Source: Halomonas sp. LBP4
Lineage (GTDB): Bacteria > Pseudomonadota > Gammaproteobacteria > Pseudomonadales > Halomonadaceae
Assembly: GCF_003202205.1 (NCBI RefSeq)
Contig: NZ_PDOG01000009.1
Location: 41,347-105,346 of the forward strand
DNA length: 64,000 bases
Reading direction: 5' to 3'
The position numbers and the translations under genes were made by a program. Below the pieces are notes generated by a model. The model was not told where the DNA came from. It saw only the letters and a list, made by a program, of their open reading frames with translations, and did not search any database. Numbering within the stretch: the stretch's first letter is position 1; each line of letters starts with the position of its first letter. This document shows, in pieces, positions 20,263 to 30,559 of the stretch.

Positions 20263-20568
20263 TTACCAGCTGGACTTCTTCAGCCCGGGCACATCGCCAC
20301 GCATGGCGGCTTCACGCAGCTTGTTGCGGCCGAGGCCGAACTTGTTGTAGAAGCCGTGCGGACGGCCAGTGATACGGCAGCGGTTGCGCTGGCGCACCGG
20401 GCTGGAGTCGCGCGGCAGCTGCTGCAGCTTCAGCGTTGCCTCGAAGCGCTCTTCATCGGAAGCGTTGACGTCCTGGATGACCGCCTTGAGCTCGGCGCGC
20501 TTGGCGGCATACTTCGCCACCAGCTTGGTGCGCTTGAGCTCACGCTCTACCATGCTCTTCTTTGCCAT
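20263..20568 (-). CDS. rpsN: 30S ribosomal protein S14 (long, zinc-free form)
   Basis: A 101-residue S14 with an internal extension and no CxxC pairs, so it is the zinc-independent long type. The C-terminal signature RCRITGRPHGFYNKFGLGRN is intact. It lies 10 bp after rplE and 32 bp before rpsH. Confidence 0.97.
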   Translation of the reverse strand: MAKKSMVERELKRTKLVAKYAAKRAELKAVIQDVNASDEERFEATLKLQQLPRDSSPVRQRNRCRITGRPHGFYNKFGLGRNKLREAAMRGDVPGLKKSSW

Positions 20569-20578
20569 GATCCCACCC

Positions 20579-21118
20579 TTATTTCTTGAACGGGAAGTTC
20601 AGCGCGCTCAGCAGCGCACGACCTTCTTCATCGGTGTTGGCGGTGGTGGTGATGGTGACATCCAGACCACGAATCCGATCGATCTTATCATACTCGATCT
20701 CCGGGAAGATGATCTGCTCACGCACCCCCATGGAGTAGTTGCCACGACCGTCGAAGGACTTCGGGTTGAGACCACGGAAGTCACGAACGCGGGGGATCGC
20801 GATATTCACCAGGCGATCGAGGAAGTCCCACATGCGCGCGGAGCGCAGGGTCACCTTGATCCCGATCGGCCAGCCTTCACGCACCTTGAAGCCCGCGATG
20901 GACTTGCGCGCCTTGGTCACCAACGGCTTCTGACCGGAGAGCTTCTCCAGGTCACCGATGGCATTCTCGATCAGCTTCTTGTCGCTGGTCGCTTCGCCGA
21001 TGCCCATGTTCAGAGTCACCTTGGTGATCCGCGGCACCTGCATCACGTTGGCGTAGCTGAACTGCTCTTTGAGTTGAGCCACCACCTCGTTCTGATAACG
21101 TTCTTTCAAGTTCGCCAT
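20579..21118 (-). CDS. rplE: 50S ribosomal protein L5
   Basis: A 179-residue 5S rRNA-binding protein at the central protuberance: VMQVPRITKVTLNMGIGEA near the N-terminus and GLNPKSFDGRGNYSMGVREQ in the C-terminal half. It lies between rplX and rpsN in the spc operon. Confidence 0.98.
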   Translation of the reverse strand: MANLKERYQNEVVAQLKEQFSYANVMQVPRITKVTLNMGIGEATSDKKLIENAIGDLEKLSGQKPLVTKARKSIAGFKVREGWPIGIKVTLRSARMWDFLDRLVNIAIPRVRDFRGLNPKSFDGRGNYSMGVREQIIFPEIEYDKIDRIRGLDVTITTTANTDEEGRALLSALNFPFKK

Positions 21119-21136
21119 TTTGCTACCCGACTCGCG

Positions 21137-21454
21137 TTAGGCGTCGATCTGCGTCTGCGTCGACTTGTAGATACGTACCTTGGTACCGTCTTCCTTCACC
21201 TGGAAGCCGACGCGATCCGCCTTACCGGTCTCCTGATTGAAGATGGCAACATTGGACGCGTGAATCGGAGCCTCGCGCTCGACGATACCGCCCTGCTTAC
21301 CCGCCATGGGGTTGGGCTTGGTGTGACGCTTGATCATGTTCACACCGGACACGACGAAGCGTTCGTCCTTGAGGACGCGCTTGACCGTGCCACGCTTGCC
21401 CTTGTCCTTGCCGGCGATGACGACCACTTCATCGTCACGTTTGATTTTTTGCAT
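21137..21454 (-). CDS. rplX: 50S ribosomal protein L24
   Basis: A 105-residue assembly-initiator protein with the KOW motif DDEVVVIAGKDKGKRGTVKR and the GGIVEREAPIHASNVAIF strand. It lies between rplN and rplE. Confidence 0.98.
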   Translation of the reverse strand: MQKIKRDDEVVVIAGKDKGKRGTVKRVLKDERFVVSGVNMIKRHTKPNPMAGKQGGIVEREAPIHASNVAIFNQETGKADRVGFQVKEDGTKVRIYKSTQTQIDA

Positions 21455-21468
21455 ATCCGCCTCGCTCC

Positions 21469-21840
21469 TTACAGCACTTCGGGCGCCAGGGAAATGATCT
21501 TCATGAACTTCTCGTTCCGAAGCTCACGAGTTACCGGCCCGAAGATACGGGTTCCGATCGGCTGTTCGTTGGTGTTGTTCAACAGAACCGCCGCATTTCC
21601 GTCGAAGCGGATCAGCGAACCGTCGGGACGACGAACGCCACTGCGGGTGCGAACCACCACCGCCTTGAGGACCTGGCCCTTCTTGACCTTGCCACGCGGG
21701 ATGGCTTCCTTCACCGTGACCTTGATGATGTCACCGACGCGGGCGTAACGGCGGTGTGAACCGCCGAGCACCTTGATGCACTGCACCCGGCGCGCTCCGC
21801 TGTTGTCGGCGACATCCAGCATTGTCTGAGTCTGAATCAT
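21469..21840 (-). CDS. rplN: 50S ribosomal protein L14
   Basis: A 123-residue intersubunit-bridge protein, the first gene of the spc operon. MIQTQTMLDVADNSGARRVQ and the C-terminal SEQPIGTRIFGPVTREL-like block (here NEQPIGTRIFGPVTRELRNE) are intact. It is 39 bp downstream of rpsQ, the largest gap at the S10/spc boundary. Confidence 0.98.
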   Translation of the reverse strand: MIQTQTMLDVADNSGARRVQCIKVLGGSHRRYARVGDIIKVTVKEAIPRGKVKKGQVLKAVVVRTRSGVRRPDGSLIRFDGNAAVLLNNTNEQPIGTRIFGPVTRELRNEKFMKIISLAPEVL

Positions 21841-21879
21841 CGGTTTTCTCCAAACCTAATCTGACTGCTCTCGCCGAGC

Positions 21880-22140
21880 TCAGCCCTTGGCCTGCTCGAC
21901 CACCTCGACCAGCGTCCAGGCCTTCTTCTTGGACAGCGGACGGCACTCCTGGATGGAGACGGTGTCGCCGGCCTTCGCCTGGTTCGCCTCGTCATGGGCG
22001 TGCAGCTTGGTGGAGCGCTTAACGTATTTGCCATAGATCGGGTGACGCTCACGGCGCTCGATCATCACGACGATGGACTTGTCCATCTTGTCGCTCACCA
22101 CCTTGCCGGTGAGCGTACGGGCTTTCTTTTCTTCGGCCAT
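21880..22140 (-). CDS. rpsQ: 30S ribosomal protein S17
   Basis: An 86-residue protein with the OB-fold signature RTLTGKVVSDKMDKSIVVMI. The ATG at 22140 (MAEEKKARTL) is preferred: AGGTG lies 6 bp upstream. An in-frame GTG at 22149 (adding MTE) would have no ribosome site and would overlap rpmC. It is the last gene of the S10 operon. Confidence 0.96.
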   Translation of the reverse strand: MAEEKKARTLTGKVVSDKMDKSIVVMIERRERHPIYGKYVKRSTKLHAHDEANQAKAGDTVSIQECRPLSKKKAWTLVEVVEQAKG

Positions 22141-22141
22141 C

Positions 22142-22333
22142 TCAGTCACCTGCCTTCTCGTTGAGCACAGTCTTCACCCGGGCGATATCCCGACGAACCT
22201 GCTTGAGCAGATGAGTCTGGCTCAGCTGGCCGGTGGCCTTCTGCATGCGCAGGTTGAACTGCTCGCGGAGGAGTTCGAAGAGCTGCTCCTGGAGCTGCTC
22301 GACTGATTTTTCACGAATTTCCTGGGCTTTCAT
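22142..22333 (-). CDS. rpmC: 50S ribosomal protein L29
   Basis: A 63-residue helical protein at the polypeptide exit tunnel, starting MKAQEIREKSVEQLQEQLFE and containing RMQKATGQLSQTHLLKQVRR. The ATG at 22333 overlaps the rplP stop by one base (TGATG), so translation is probably coupled. Confidence 0.97.
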   Translation of the reverse strand: MKAQEIREKSVEQLQEQLFELLREQFNLRMQKATGQLSQTHLLKQVRRDIARVKTVLNEKAGD

Positions 22334-22746
22334 CACATCACCGTCCGTTTCACAAAGGTGGTGGACAGGGGCATCTTCTGGGCGGCCAGGGAGAAGGCTT
22401 CACGGGCCAGCTCCTCGGGAACGCCTTCGATCTCGTACAGGACCCGACCCGGCTGGATCTGCGCGACCCAGTACTCGACGGAGCCCTTGCCCTTACCCAT
22501 ACGGACTTCGAGCGGCTTCTTGGAAATCGGCTTGTCGGGGAAGACGCGGATCCAGATCTTGCCGCCACGCTTGACGTGACGGGTGATCGCACGACGGCCG
22601 GCTTCGATCTGGCGCGCCGTGATGCGGCCGCGACCGGTAGCCTTGAGGCCGTATTCCCCGAAGCTCACCTTGCTTCCGCGATGCGCCAGGCCACGGTTGC
22701 GGCCCTTCATCATCTTGCGGAACTTCATACGCTTGGGCTGTAACAT
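22333..22746 (-). CDS. rplP: 50S ribosomal protein L16
   Basis: A 137-residue protein at the A-site/5S region: MLQPKRMKFRKMMKGRNRGL at the N-terminus and GGKIWIRVFPDKPISKKPLE in the core. It lies between rpsC (15-bp gap) and rpmC (1-bp overlap) in the S10 operon. Confidence 0.98.
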   Translation of the reverse strand: MLQPKRMKFRKMMKGRNRGLAHRGSKVSFGEYGLKATGRGRITARQIEAGRRAITRHVKRGGKIWIRVFPDKPISKKPLEVRMGKGKGSVEYWVAQIQPGRVLYEIEGVPEELAREAFSLAAQKMPLSTTFVKRTVM

Positions 22747-22761
22747 CGACTCGCTCTCCCC

Positions 22762-23460
22762 TTACCTGGAACCTTTCTTCTTGGAGGGCGCGGCCTGCGG
22801 CTGTTTCGCCTTGGCGCGGACCTCTTCGATGCCCCCGAGGATTTCACCCTTGAAGACCCAGACCTTGACACCGATGATGCCGTAGGTGGTCTTGGCTTCG
22901 TAGGTGGCGTAGTCGATGTCCGCACGCAGGGTGTGCAGCGGAACGCGACCTTCCCGGTACCACTCGGTGCGGGCGATTTCCGCACCGCCGAGGCGGCCGG
23001 AGAGCTGCACCTTGATGCCGCCGGCGCCCAGACGCATGGCGTTCTGCACGGCACGCTTCATGGCGCGACGGAACATCACGCGACGCTCGAGCTGGCCGGC
23101 GATGTTCTGCGCGACGAGCTTGGCATCCAGCTCCGGCTTGCGGACTTCCTCGATGTTGACGTGCACGGGCACGCCCATCATCGCGGTGACCTCGCGGCGC
23201 AGACGATCGACGTCCTCGCCCTTCTTGCCGATCACGATGCCCGGACGGGCAGTGTGAATGGTGATGCGGGCGTTGTTGGCCGGACGCTCGATGTGAATGC
23301 GGCTCACGGAAGCGTTCTTCAGGCGCTCCTCGAGGAAGCGACGCACTTCGAGGTCGTTGTTGAGCTTATCGGCATAGGCGCCGCGCTCGGCATACCAGAC
23401 GGAGGTATGGTCCTTGACGATACCCAGCCGGATGCCTGTTGGATTGACTTTCTGACCCAT
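22762..23460 (-). CDS. rpsC: 30S ribosomal protein S3
   Basis: A 232-residue protein of the mRNA entry channel. It has the KH domain GRPGIVIGKKGEDVD-like segment (here RPGIVIGKKGEDVDRLR) and the S3 C-terminal domain (RMLGAGGIKVQLSGRLGGAE region). The basic C-terminus ends PQAAPSKKKGSR. It lies between rplV and rplP. Confidence 0.98.
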   Translation of the reverse strand: MGQKVNPTGIRLGIVKDHTSVWYAERGAYADKLNNDLEVRRFLEERLKNASVSRIHIERPANNARITIHTARPGIVIGKKGEDVDRLRREVTAMMGVPVHVNIEEVRKPELDAKLVAQNIAGQLERRVMFRRAMKRAVQNAMRLGAGGIKVQLSGRLGGAEIARTEWYREGRVPLHTLRADIDYATYEAKTTYGIIGVKVWVFKGEILGGIEEVRAKAKQPQAAPSKKKGSR

Positions 23461-23471
23461 CTGGTCGACTC

Positions 23472-23804
23472 CTACTTCTCGGCTACCTTGACGGTGATGT
23501 GGCAGGTGCGCTTCAGAATGCGATCCGCACGGCCCTTGGCGCGCGGACGGATGCGCTTGAGCGTCATGCCCTCATCGACGCAGATGGTCGAGACACGCAG
23601 CTCGTCGATATCCATGCCGTTGTTTTCTTCCGCGTTCGCGATGGCGGACTGAAGCACCTTCTTGACCAGCTTGGCAGCCTTCTTCGGCGAGAAGGTCAGC
23701 AGGTCCAGCGCTTCGGCGACCGGCTTATCGCGCACCTGGTCAGCCACCAAACGGGCCTTCTGGGCGGATAAACGAGCGCCACGCAGCTTAGCTGTGACTT
23801 CCAT
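23472..23804 (-). CDS. rplV: 50S ribosomal protein L22
   Basis: A 110-residue protein lining the exit tunnel. The signature LRGARLSAQKARLVADQVRD and the loop segment RPRAKGRADRILKRTCHITV are intact, with no insertion or deletion in the macrolide-related hairpin that I can see. It lies between rpsS and rpsC. Confidence 0.98.
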   Translation of the reverse strand: MEVTAKLRGARLSAQKARLVADQVRDKPVAEALDLLTFSPKKAAKLVKKVLQSAIANAEENNGMDIDELRVSTICVDEGMTLKRIRPRAKGRADRILKRTCHITVKVAEK

Positions 23805-23822
23805 CTCTCAATCCTCTCTGGC

Positions 23823-24098
23823 TTACCGTTTGGCTTTCTTGTCCGCCGCGTGACCGCGATAGGTGCGGGTGGCAGCGAATTCGCCCAGCTTGTGGCCAAC
23901 CATTTCCTCGGAGACATGCACCGGGACGTGCTGGCGACCGTTATGGACTGCAATGGTGAGCCCGACCATGTTGGGCAGGATCATGGAGCGACGCGACCAG
24001 GTCTTGATCGGTTTGCGGTCGCTCTTCTCCACTGCAGCCTCAACCTTCTTCAGCAGATGAAGGTCAATGAAGGGACCTTTCTTCAGTGAACGTGGCAC
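23823..24098 (-). CDS. rpsS: 30S ribosomal protein S19
   Basis: A 91-residue head protein: MPRSLKKGPFIDLHLLKKVE and the signature KTWSRRSMILPNMVGLTIAV, HNGRQHVPVHV. It is 33 bp after rplB and 18 bp before rplV. Confidence 0.98.
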   Translation of the reverse strand: MPRSLKKGPFIDLHLLKKVEAAVEKSDRKPIKTWSRRSMILPNMVGLTIAVHNGRQHVPVHVSEEMVGHKLGEFAATRTYRGHAADKKAKR

Positions 24099-24131
24099 AG
24101 CCGTTACCTCTTAATGTCTTGGCGTAAGTTC

Positions 24132-24962
24132 TCAGTTCCGTGCCTTGCGGCGACGGACGATCAGCTTGTCGGTGCGCTTGTTCTTGCGGGTCTTGTGGCC
24201 CTTGGTGGGGATACCCCACGGGGTCACCGGGTGACGACCACCGCTGGTGCGGCCTTCACCGCCACCGTGCGGGTGGTCCACCGGGTTCATGACCACGCCG
24301 CGAACGGTCGGACGCACACCTCTCCAGCGCTTCGCACCGGCCTTGCCAAGCTGACGCAGGCTGTGCTCGGAGTTGCTCACTTCACCCAGGGTCGCACGGC
24401 ACTCGGCCAGCACCTTGCGCATCTCGCCGGAGCGCAGGCGCAGGGTGGCGTAGTTGCCCTCACGGGCGACCAGCTGGGCGCTGGTGCCGGCGCTGCGGAC
24501 AAGCTGGGCGCCCTTGCCGGGCTTGAGCTCGATGCAGTGCACGGTGGAACCCAGCGGAATGTTGCGCAGCGGCAGGGCGTTACCCTTCTTGATCGCCGCG
24601 TTGACGCCGGACTCGAGACGGTCGCCCGCGCTCACGCCCTTGGGCGCGATGATGTAGCGACGCTCGCCGTCGAGGTACTTCAGCAACGCGATGTGCGCGC
24701 TGCGGTTCGGATCGTACTCCAGGCGCTCGACGACGGCGGGGACGCCATCCTTGGTACGCTTGAAGTCGATGAGCCGGTAGTGCTGACGGTGACCACCGCC
24801 CACATGACGGGTGGTGATGCGGCCGTTGTTGTTGCGCCCACCGCTGCGTGTCTGCCTCTCGAGCAGCGGCGCATAGGGCCGGCCCTTGTGCAGCTCGTCA
24901 CCGACGATCTTGACGACGTGGCGACGACCGGCGGATGTGGGTTTAGTCTTGACGATTGCCAT
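24132..24962 (-). CDS. rplB: 50S ribosomal protein L2
   Basis: A 276-residue protein essential for subunit association and peptidyl transferase assembly. It contains NNNGRITTRHVGGGHRQHYR and the C-terminal VMNPVDHPHGGGEGRTSGGR with the conserved histidine. It lies between rplW and rpsS. Confidence 0.98.
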   Translation of the reverse strand: MAIVKTKPTSAGRRHVVKIVGDELHKGRPYAPLLERQTRSGGRNNNGRITTRHVGGGHRQHYRLIDFKRTKDGVPAVVERLEYDPNRSAHIALLKYLDGERRYIIAPKGVSAGDRLESGVNAAIKKGNALPLRNIPLGSTVHCIELKPGKGAQLVRSAGTSAQLVAREGNYATLRLRSGEMRKVLAECRATLGEVSNSEHSLRQLGKAGAKRWRGVRPTVRGVVMNPVDHPHGGGEGRTSGGRHPVTPWGIPTKGHKTRKNKRTDKLIVRRRKARN

Positions 24963-24979
24963 GATCCGTACTCCTGCCC

Positions 24980-25276
24980 TTATTCGGCGCCAGAGAAGTC
25001 TTCAAGGGTTTCGCCGGCGGCCAGTGTCACGTAGGCCTTGCGATACCCCTGGCGATGACCCAGACCCTGCGCGGTGCGCTTGGTCTTGCCCTTCATGTTC
25101 AGCACCTGAACGCGGTCGACCTTCTTGCCGAACAGGACCTGCACGGCCTTCTTGATCTCGGGCTTGGTCGCGTCGCTGGCCACCTTGAACACGTACTGGT
25201 TGCGTTCGGCGGCCATGGCGGCCTTCTCGGTCACGTGCGGACCGAGCAGAACCTTGAATACACGCTCCTGGTTCAT
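24980..25276 (-). CDS. rplW: 50S ribosomal protein L23
   Basis: A 98-residue exit-tunnel protein that docks trigger factor and SRP. It starts MNQERVFKVLLGPHVTEKAA; the VQVLNMKGKTKRTAQGLGHR loop is intact. The open frame continues far upstream, but the ATG at 25276 matches the family and overlaps the rplD stop by 4 bp (ATGA). Confidence 0.97.
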   Translation of the reverse strand: MNQERVFKVLLGPHVTEKAAMAAERNQYVFKVASDATKPEIKKAVQVLFGKKVDRVQVLNMKGKTKRTAQGLGHRQGYRKAYVTLAAGETLEDFSGAE

Positions 25277-25881
25277 GCCAGCTTCTCCTCGAATTTGCGC
25301 AGGGCGGAGACGGTGACCAGCACCTTGTCGAAGGCGACCAGGCTCACCGGGTCGGCGGCAGCCACATCCACCACATCCACATTGGGGATGTTGCGGGCGG
25401 CGAGGTAGAGCTTCTCGTCGACTTCCTCGGTGACGATCAGCACCTTCTCCAGGTCGAGCTCCTTGAGCTTGGCCACCAGCTGCTTGGTCTTGGGCGCCTC
25501 GACGGTGATCTCGTCGACGGCGACCAGACGCTCCTGACGCACCAGCTCGGAGAGGATCGAGCGCATGGCCGCGCGGTACATCTTGCGGTTGACCTTCTGG
25601 GAGTGGTCCTGCGGACGGGCCGCGAAGGTCACGCCGCCGCTGCGCCAGATCGGCGAGCGAATGGTACCGGCACGGGCACGGCCGGTGCCCTTCTGGCGCC
25701 ACGGCTTCTTGCCGCCGCCGCGCACATCGGAACGGTTCTTCTGGGCACGGGTGCCCTGGCGACCACCGGCCAGATAGGCGGTGACGACCTGGTGCACGAG
25801 CGCTTCATTGAATTCTTTGCCAAAGGTGGCATCGGATACTTCGACGGTACCGGCGCCTGCACCTGCAAGATTCAGATTCAT
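25273..25881 (-). CDS. rplD: 50S ribosomal protein L4
   Basis: A 202-residue tunnel protein that in enterics autoregulates the S10 operon. The extended loop GTRAQKNRSDVRGGGKKPWR and KGTGRARAGTIRSPIWRSGG are intact. It starts MNLNLAGAGAGTVEVSDATF, with a slightly Ala/Gly-rich N-terminus. It lies between rplC and rplW. Confidence 0.98.
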   Translation of the reverse strand: MNLNLAGAGAGTVEVSDATFGKEFNEALVHQVVTAYLAGGRQGTRAQKNRSDVRGGGKKPWRQKGTGRARAGTIRSPIWRSGGVTFAARPQDHSQKVNRKMYRAAMRSILSELVRQERLVAVDEITVEAPKTKQLVAKLKELDLEKVLIVTEEVDEKLYLAARNIPNVDVVDVAAADPVSLVAFDKVLVTVSALRKFEEKLA

Positions 25882-25895
25882 CGGTAAGTTCCCCT

Positions 25896-26534
25896 TCAGC
25901 CTGCTTTGACGGCGCTGCGCACGATGACATCACTGCCGGTGGCGCCGGGTACGGCACCCTTGACCAGCAACAGGTTGCGTTCGGCGTCGACGCGGACGAC
26001 TTCGAGGCTCTGCACGGTACAACGGACGTTGCCCATCTGGCCGGCCATCTTCTTGCCCTTGAACACGCGGCCCGGCGTCTGGCACATGCCGATGGAACCC
26101 GGCGCGCGATGCGACAGGGAGTTACCGTGGGTGTTGTCCTGGGTGCGGAAGTTCCAGCGCTTGACGGCGCCCTGGAAGCCCTTGCCCTTGGAGGTGCCGG
26201 TCACGTCGATCATCTGACCAGCTTCGAAGAGGGATACGGTGAGTTCGCCGCCCACTTCCGGAGCATCAAAGCCTTCGGGAAGGCGAAACTCCATCAGCGA
26301 ACGACCGGCCTCGACACCTGCCTTGGCGAACAGCCCGGCCTGGGCTTTCGACAGGTGCTTGGCCTTGCGGGAGCCGGTTGTCACCTGAACCGCGGCGTAG
26401 CCGTCGCTCTCGACGGACTTGACGCGAGTCACGCGGTTGGGCTCAACCTCGATCACGGTCACGGGCACGGATGCGCCATCCTCGGTGAAGACGCGAGTCA
26501 TCCCGGCCTTCCTACCGACCAAACCGATAGTCAT
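25896..26534 (-). CDS. rplC: 50S ribosomal protein L3
   Basis: A 212-residue assembly-initiator protein. It starts MTIGLVGRKAGMTRVFTEDG; the peptidyl-transferase loop FRTQDNTHGNSLSHRAPGSI is present, with the methylatable glutamine position (GSIGMCQTPGRVFKGKKMAG region). A strong ribosome site (AAAGGAGA) precedes the ATG. A 161-bp gap separates it from rpsJ. Confidence 0.98.
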   Translation of the reverse strand: MTIGLVGRKAGMTRVFTEDGASVPVTVIEVEPNRVTRVKSVESDGYAAVQVTTGSRKAKHLSKAQAGLFAKAGVEAGRSLMEFRLPEGFDAPEVGGELTVSLFEAGQMIDVTGTSKGKGFQGAVKRWNFRTQDNTHGNSLSHRAPGSIGMCQTPGRVFKGKKMAGQMGNVRCTVQSLEVVRVDAERNLLLVKGAVPGATGSDVIVRSAVKAG

Positions 26535-26695
26535 TCTCAGTCTCCTTTAGTGTACGGGGCTGTCACCCGCTATGGCTGCCCTTTCCAGAGCATTCCACTA
26601 GCACGTTGTGTGACGCCATCACGGCGTGGCGGCTGCTGCTCATGCCGGCCTTTCCGGGGCGGACGAGCGCTGGGCCGCGAGTGTCTAGTGTGGTC
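26535..26695 (-). other. Unusually long rpsJ-rplC intergenic region
   Basis: 161 bp without a gene, inside an operon whose other gaps are mostly under 40 bp. On the minus strand it holds several GC-rich short hairpins and the rplC ribosome site at its end. I see no promoter of good quality. It may be a processing or attenuation region; in E. coli the L4-sensitive leader lies before rpsJ instead. Confidence 0.4.
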
Positions 26696-27007
26696 TCAGT
26701 CGAGCTTGATCTGCACGTCCACGCCGGCGGCGAGGTCGAGCTTCATCAGGGCATCAACGGTCTTTTCCGTGGGTTCGACGATGTCGAGCACACGCTTGTG
26801 GGTACGAATCTCGTACTGGTCGCGCGCGTCCTTGTTGACGTGCGGCGAGATCAGCACGGTATACCGCTCGCGATTGGTCGGCAAGGGAATCGGACCACGA
26901 ACCTGGGCGCCGGTACGCTTGGCGGTCTCAACGATCTCCGCAGCGGACTGGTCGATCAGGCGATGGTCGAAAGCCTTCAACCGAATGCGAATCTTCTGGT
27001 TCTGCAT
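26696..27007 (-). CDS. rpsJ: 30S ribosomal protein S10 (NusE)
   Basis: A 103-residue protein that is also the NusE antitermination factor. It starts MQNQKIRIRLKAFDHRLIDQ; the loop GPIPLPTNRERYTVLISPHV and IRTHKRVLDIVEPTEKTVDA are intact. The frame is open 17 codons upstream, but the ATG at 27007 is the family start. It heads the S10 operon, 164 bp after tuf. Confidence 0.98.
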   Translation of the reverse strand: MQNQKIRIRLKAFDHRLIDQSAAEIVETAKRTGAQVRGPIPLPTNRERYTVLISPHVNKDARDQYEIRTHKRVLDIVEPTEKTVDALMKLDLAAGVDVQIKLD

Positions 27008-27120
27008 TTGCCCTAAACTCCAATGGATCTCGACGGCGCGAGCCGTCCACCCACGCATTCAAAGGATGCGCATTATAGGCACGCCGGCAACGGGTGTCAA
27101 TCACTCGCCGCGGTGCGCAG

Positions 27121-27148
27121 AAAGGGGGCCCCTCACGGAGCCCCCTTC
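27121..27148 (-). terminator. Terminator/attenuator hairpin after tuf
   Basis: On the minus strand AAGGGGGCTCC...GGGGCCCCCTTT forms a GC-rich hairpin ending in TTTCT, 25 bp after the tuf stop and before rpsJ. It separates the str operon from the S10 operon. Confidence 0.7.
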
Positions 27149-27171
27149 GATCGTTCCAGCAGTCCGGAGAC

Positions 27172-28365
<1,194 letters not shown>

Positions 28366-28394
28366 TGCTATAACCTCTTTACGTTAGCTAACGG

Positions 28395-30515
28395 TTAACC
28401 GTTCTGGTTGATGACGGCTTCAACGACGCTGGACGGCGCCTCTTCGTAACTCGCAAACTCCATGGTGTAGCTTGCGCGGCCCTGGGTCTGAGAACGCAGG
28501 TCGGTCGCGTAACCGAACATCTCAGCCAGCGGTACCGTGGCGCGGATGACCTTGCCGGAAGAGGAGTCATCCATGCCCTGAACGAGGCCACGACGGCGGT
28601 TCAGGTCGCCCATGACGTCACCCATGAAGTCCTCGGGGGTCACGACCTCGACCTTCATCACCGGCTCCAGGAGCACGGCCTTCGCCTTCTTGGCACCTTC
28701 CTTGATCGCCATGGAAGAGGCAACCTTGAACGCGGTCTCGTTCGAGTCCACGTCATGGTAGGAACCGTCGAACAGCGTGACCTTGACGTCAATCATCGGG
28801 TAGCCCGCGATGACACCGTTCTGCAGCTGCTCGTAGGCCCCCTTCTCGACGGCCGGCACGTATTCCTTGGGAACCACGCCGCCAACGATTTCCGAGGCGA
28901 ACTTGAAGTGCATCTCTTCGTCTTCGCCCTTGTCCTCTGCGGTGAGAGGCTCGATGCGAAGATAGACGTGGCCGTACTGGCCGCGACCGCCGGACTGGCG
29001 AACGAACTTGCCTTCCTGCTCGACACTCTTGCGGATGGTCTCGCGATAGGCCACCTGCGGCTTGCCGATGTTGGCCTCGACCTTGAACTCGCGGCGCATG
29101 CGATCGACGAGGATGTCGAGATGCAGCTCGCCCATGCCGGAGATGATGGTCTGGCCGGTCTCTTCGTCGGTCTTGACCTGGAAGGAGGGGTCTTCCTGGG
29201 CCAGCTTGCCCAGCGCCACGCCCATCTTCTCCTGGTCGGCCTTGGACTTCGGCTCGACGGCCACGGAGATCACCGGGTCCGGGAATTCCATGCGCTCGAG
29301 AACGATCTTGTCGTTCAGGTCGCACAGGGTGTCGCCGGTGGTGACGTCCTTGAGGCCGATGCAGGCGGCGATGTCGCCGGCCAGCACTTCCTTGATCTCC
29401 TCGCGGGAGTTGGCGTGCATCTGCACGATACGCCCCACGCGCTCCTTCTTCTGCTTGACCGAGTTGTAGACGCTGTCGCCCGACTTCAGCACGCCCGAAT
29501 AGACGCGGATGAAGGTCAGGGTGCCGACGAAGGGGTCGGTGGCGATCTTGAATGCCAGCGCCGAGAAGGGCGCGCTGTCGTCCGCCTCGCGCGTGGCGAT
29601 GGTGCCGTCCTTGTCGTCCAGCTCACCCTCGATGGCCTTGACCTCGGTGGGCGACGGCATGTACTCGATGACGCCGTCCAGCACCGCCTGCACGCCCTTG
29701 TTCTTGAACGCCGAGCCGCAGGTGACCAGCACGATCTCGTTGTCCAGGGTACGACGACGCAGGCCGGCCTTGATCTCCTCGGGAGTAAGCTCGCCCTCCT
29801 CGAGGTACTTGTCCATCAGCTCCTCGGAGGCCTCGGCGGCCGCCTCGACCATCTCCTCGCGATACTTCTCGGCGGTTTCCTGCAGCTCGGCGGGAATGTC
29901 CACCAAGTCGTAGTTCATGCCGAAGTTGGCCTCATCCCAGAGGATGGCCTTCATCGTGATCAGGTCGATGACGCCCTTGAACTCGTCCTCGGTGCCCCAG
30001 TTGATCTGGATCGGCACGGCGTTGGCGCCGAGACGCTCCTTGAGCTGCTCGACCACCATGAAGAAGTCGGCGCCGGTACGGTCCATCTTGTTGACGAACA
30101 CCATGCGCGGGACTTCGTACTTGTTGGCCTGACGCCAGACGGTCTCGGTCTGGGGCTGCACGCCGGAGGAGCCGCACAGCACGACGACGGCACCGTCGAG
30201 CACGCGCAGGGAACGCTCGACCTCGATGGTGAAGTCGACGTGCCCGGGGGTGTCGATGATGTTGATGCGGTGCTCATCGAACTGCTTGTTCATGCCCTGC
30301 CAGAAGCAGGTGGTCGCCGCGGAGGTGATGGTGATGCCACGCTCCTGCTCCTGCTCCATCCAGTCCATGGTGGCGGCGCCCTCATGGACCTCGCCGACCT
30401 TGTGGGACAGGCCGGTGTAGAACAGGACACGCTCGGTCGTGGTGGTCTTGCCGGCGTCGACGTGTGCAACGATACCGATATTGCGGTAACGATTTAGCGG
30501 AGTCTTGCGAGCCAC
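28395..30515 (-). CDS. fusA: Elongation factor G
   Basis: A 706-residue translocase GTPase. G1 AHVDAGKTTTTERVL, DTPGHVDFTIEVERSL and NKMDRTGADF are intact, and domains III-V follow with the usual FRVEANIG-like strand (FKVEANIGKPQVAYRETI) and a C-terminal EEAPSSVVEAVINQNG. It is 29 bp upstream of tuf and 44 bp downstream of rpsG in the str operon. Confidence 0.98.
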   Translation of the reverse strand: MARKTPLNRYRNIGIVAHVDAGKTTTTERVLFYTGLSHKVGEVHEGAATMDWMEQEQERGITITSAATTCFWQGMNKQFDEHRINIIDTPGHVDFTIEVERSLRVLDGAVVVLCGSSGVQPQTETVWRQANKYEVPRMVFVNKMDRTGADFFMVVEQLKERLGANAVPIQINWGTEDEFKGVIDLITMKAILWDEANFGMNYDLVDIPAELQETAEKYREEMVEAAAEASEELMDKYLEEGELTPEEIKAGLRRRTLDNEIVLVTCGSAFKNKGVQAVLDGVIEYMPSPTEVKAIEGELDDKDGTIATREADDSAPFSALAFKIATDPFVGTLTFIRVYSGVLKSGDSVYNSVKQKKERVGRIVQMHANSREEIKEVLAGDIAACIGLKDVTTGDTLCDLNDKIVLERMEFPDPVISVAVEPKSKADQEKMGVALGKLAQEDPSFQVKTDEETGQTIISGMGELHLDILVDRMRREFKVEANIGKPQVAYRETIRKSVEQEGKFVRQSGGRGQYGHVYLRIEPLTAEDKGEDEEMHFKFASEIVGGVVPKEYVPAVEKGAYEQLQNGVIAGYPMIDVKVTLFDGSYHDVDSNETAFKVASSMAIKEGAKKAKAVLLEPVMKVEVVTPEDFMGDVMGDLNRRRGLVQGMDDSSSGKVIRATVPLAEMFGYATDLRSQTQGRASYTMEFASYEEAPSSVVEAVINQNG

Positions 30516-30559
30516 GTTGGAACTCCCCGTTGGTTGGCGATGCGTTAGAAGCGCTGCAC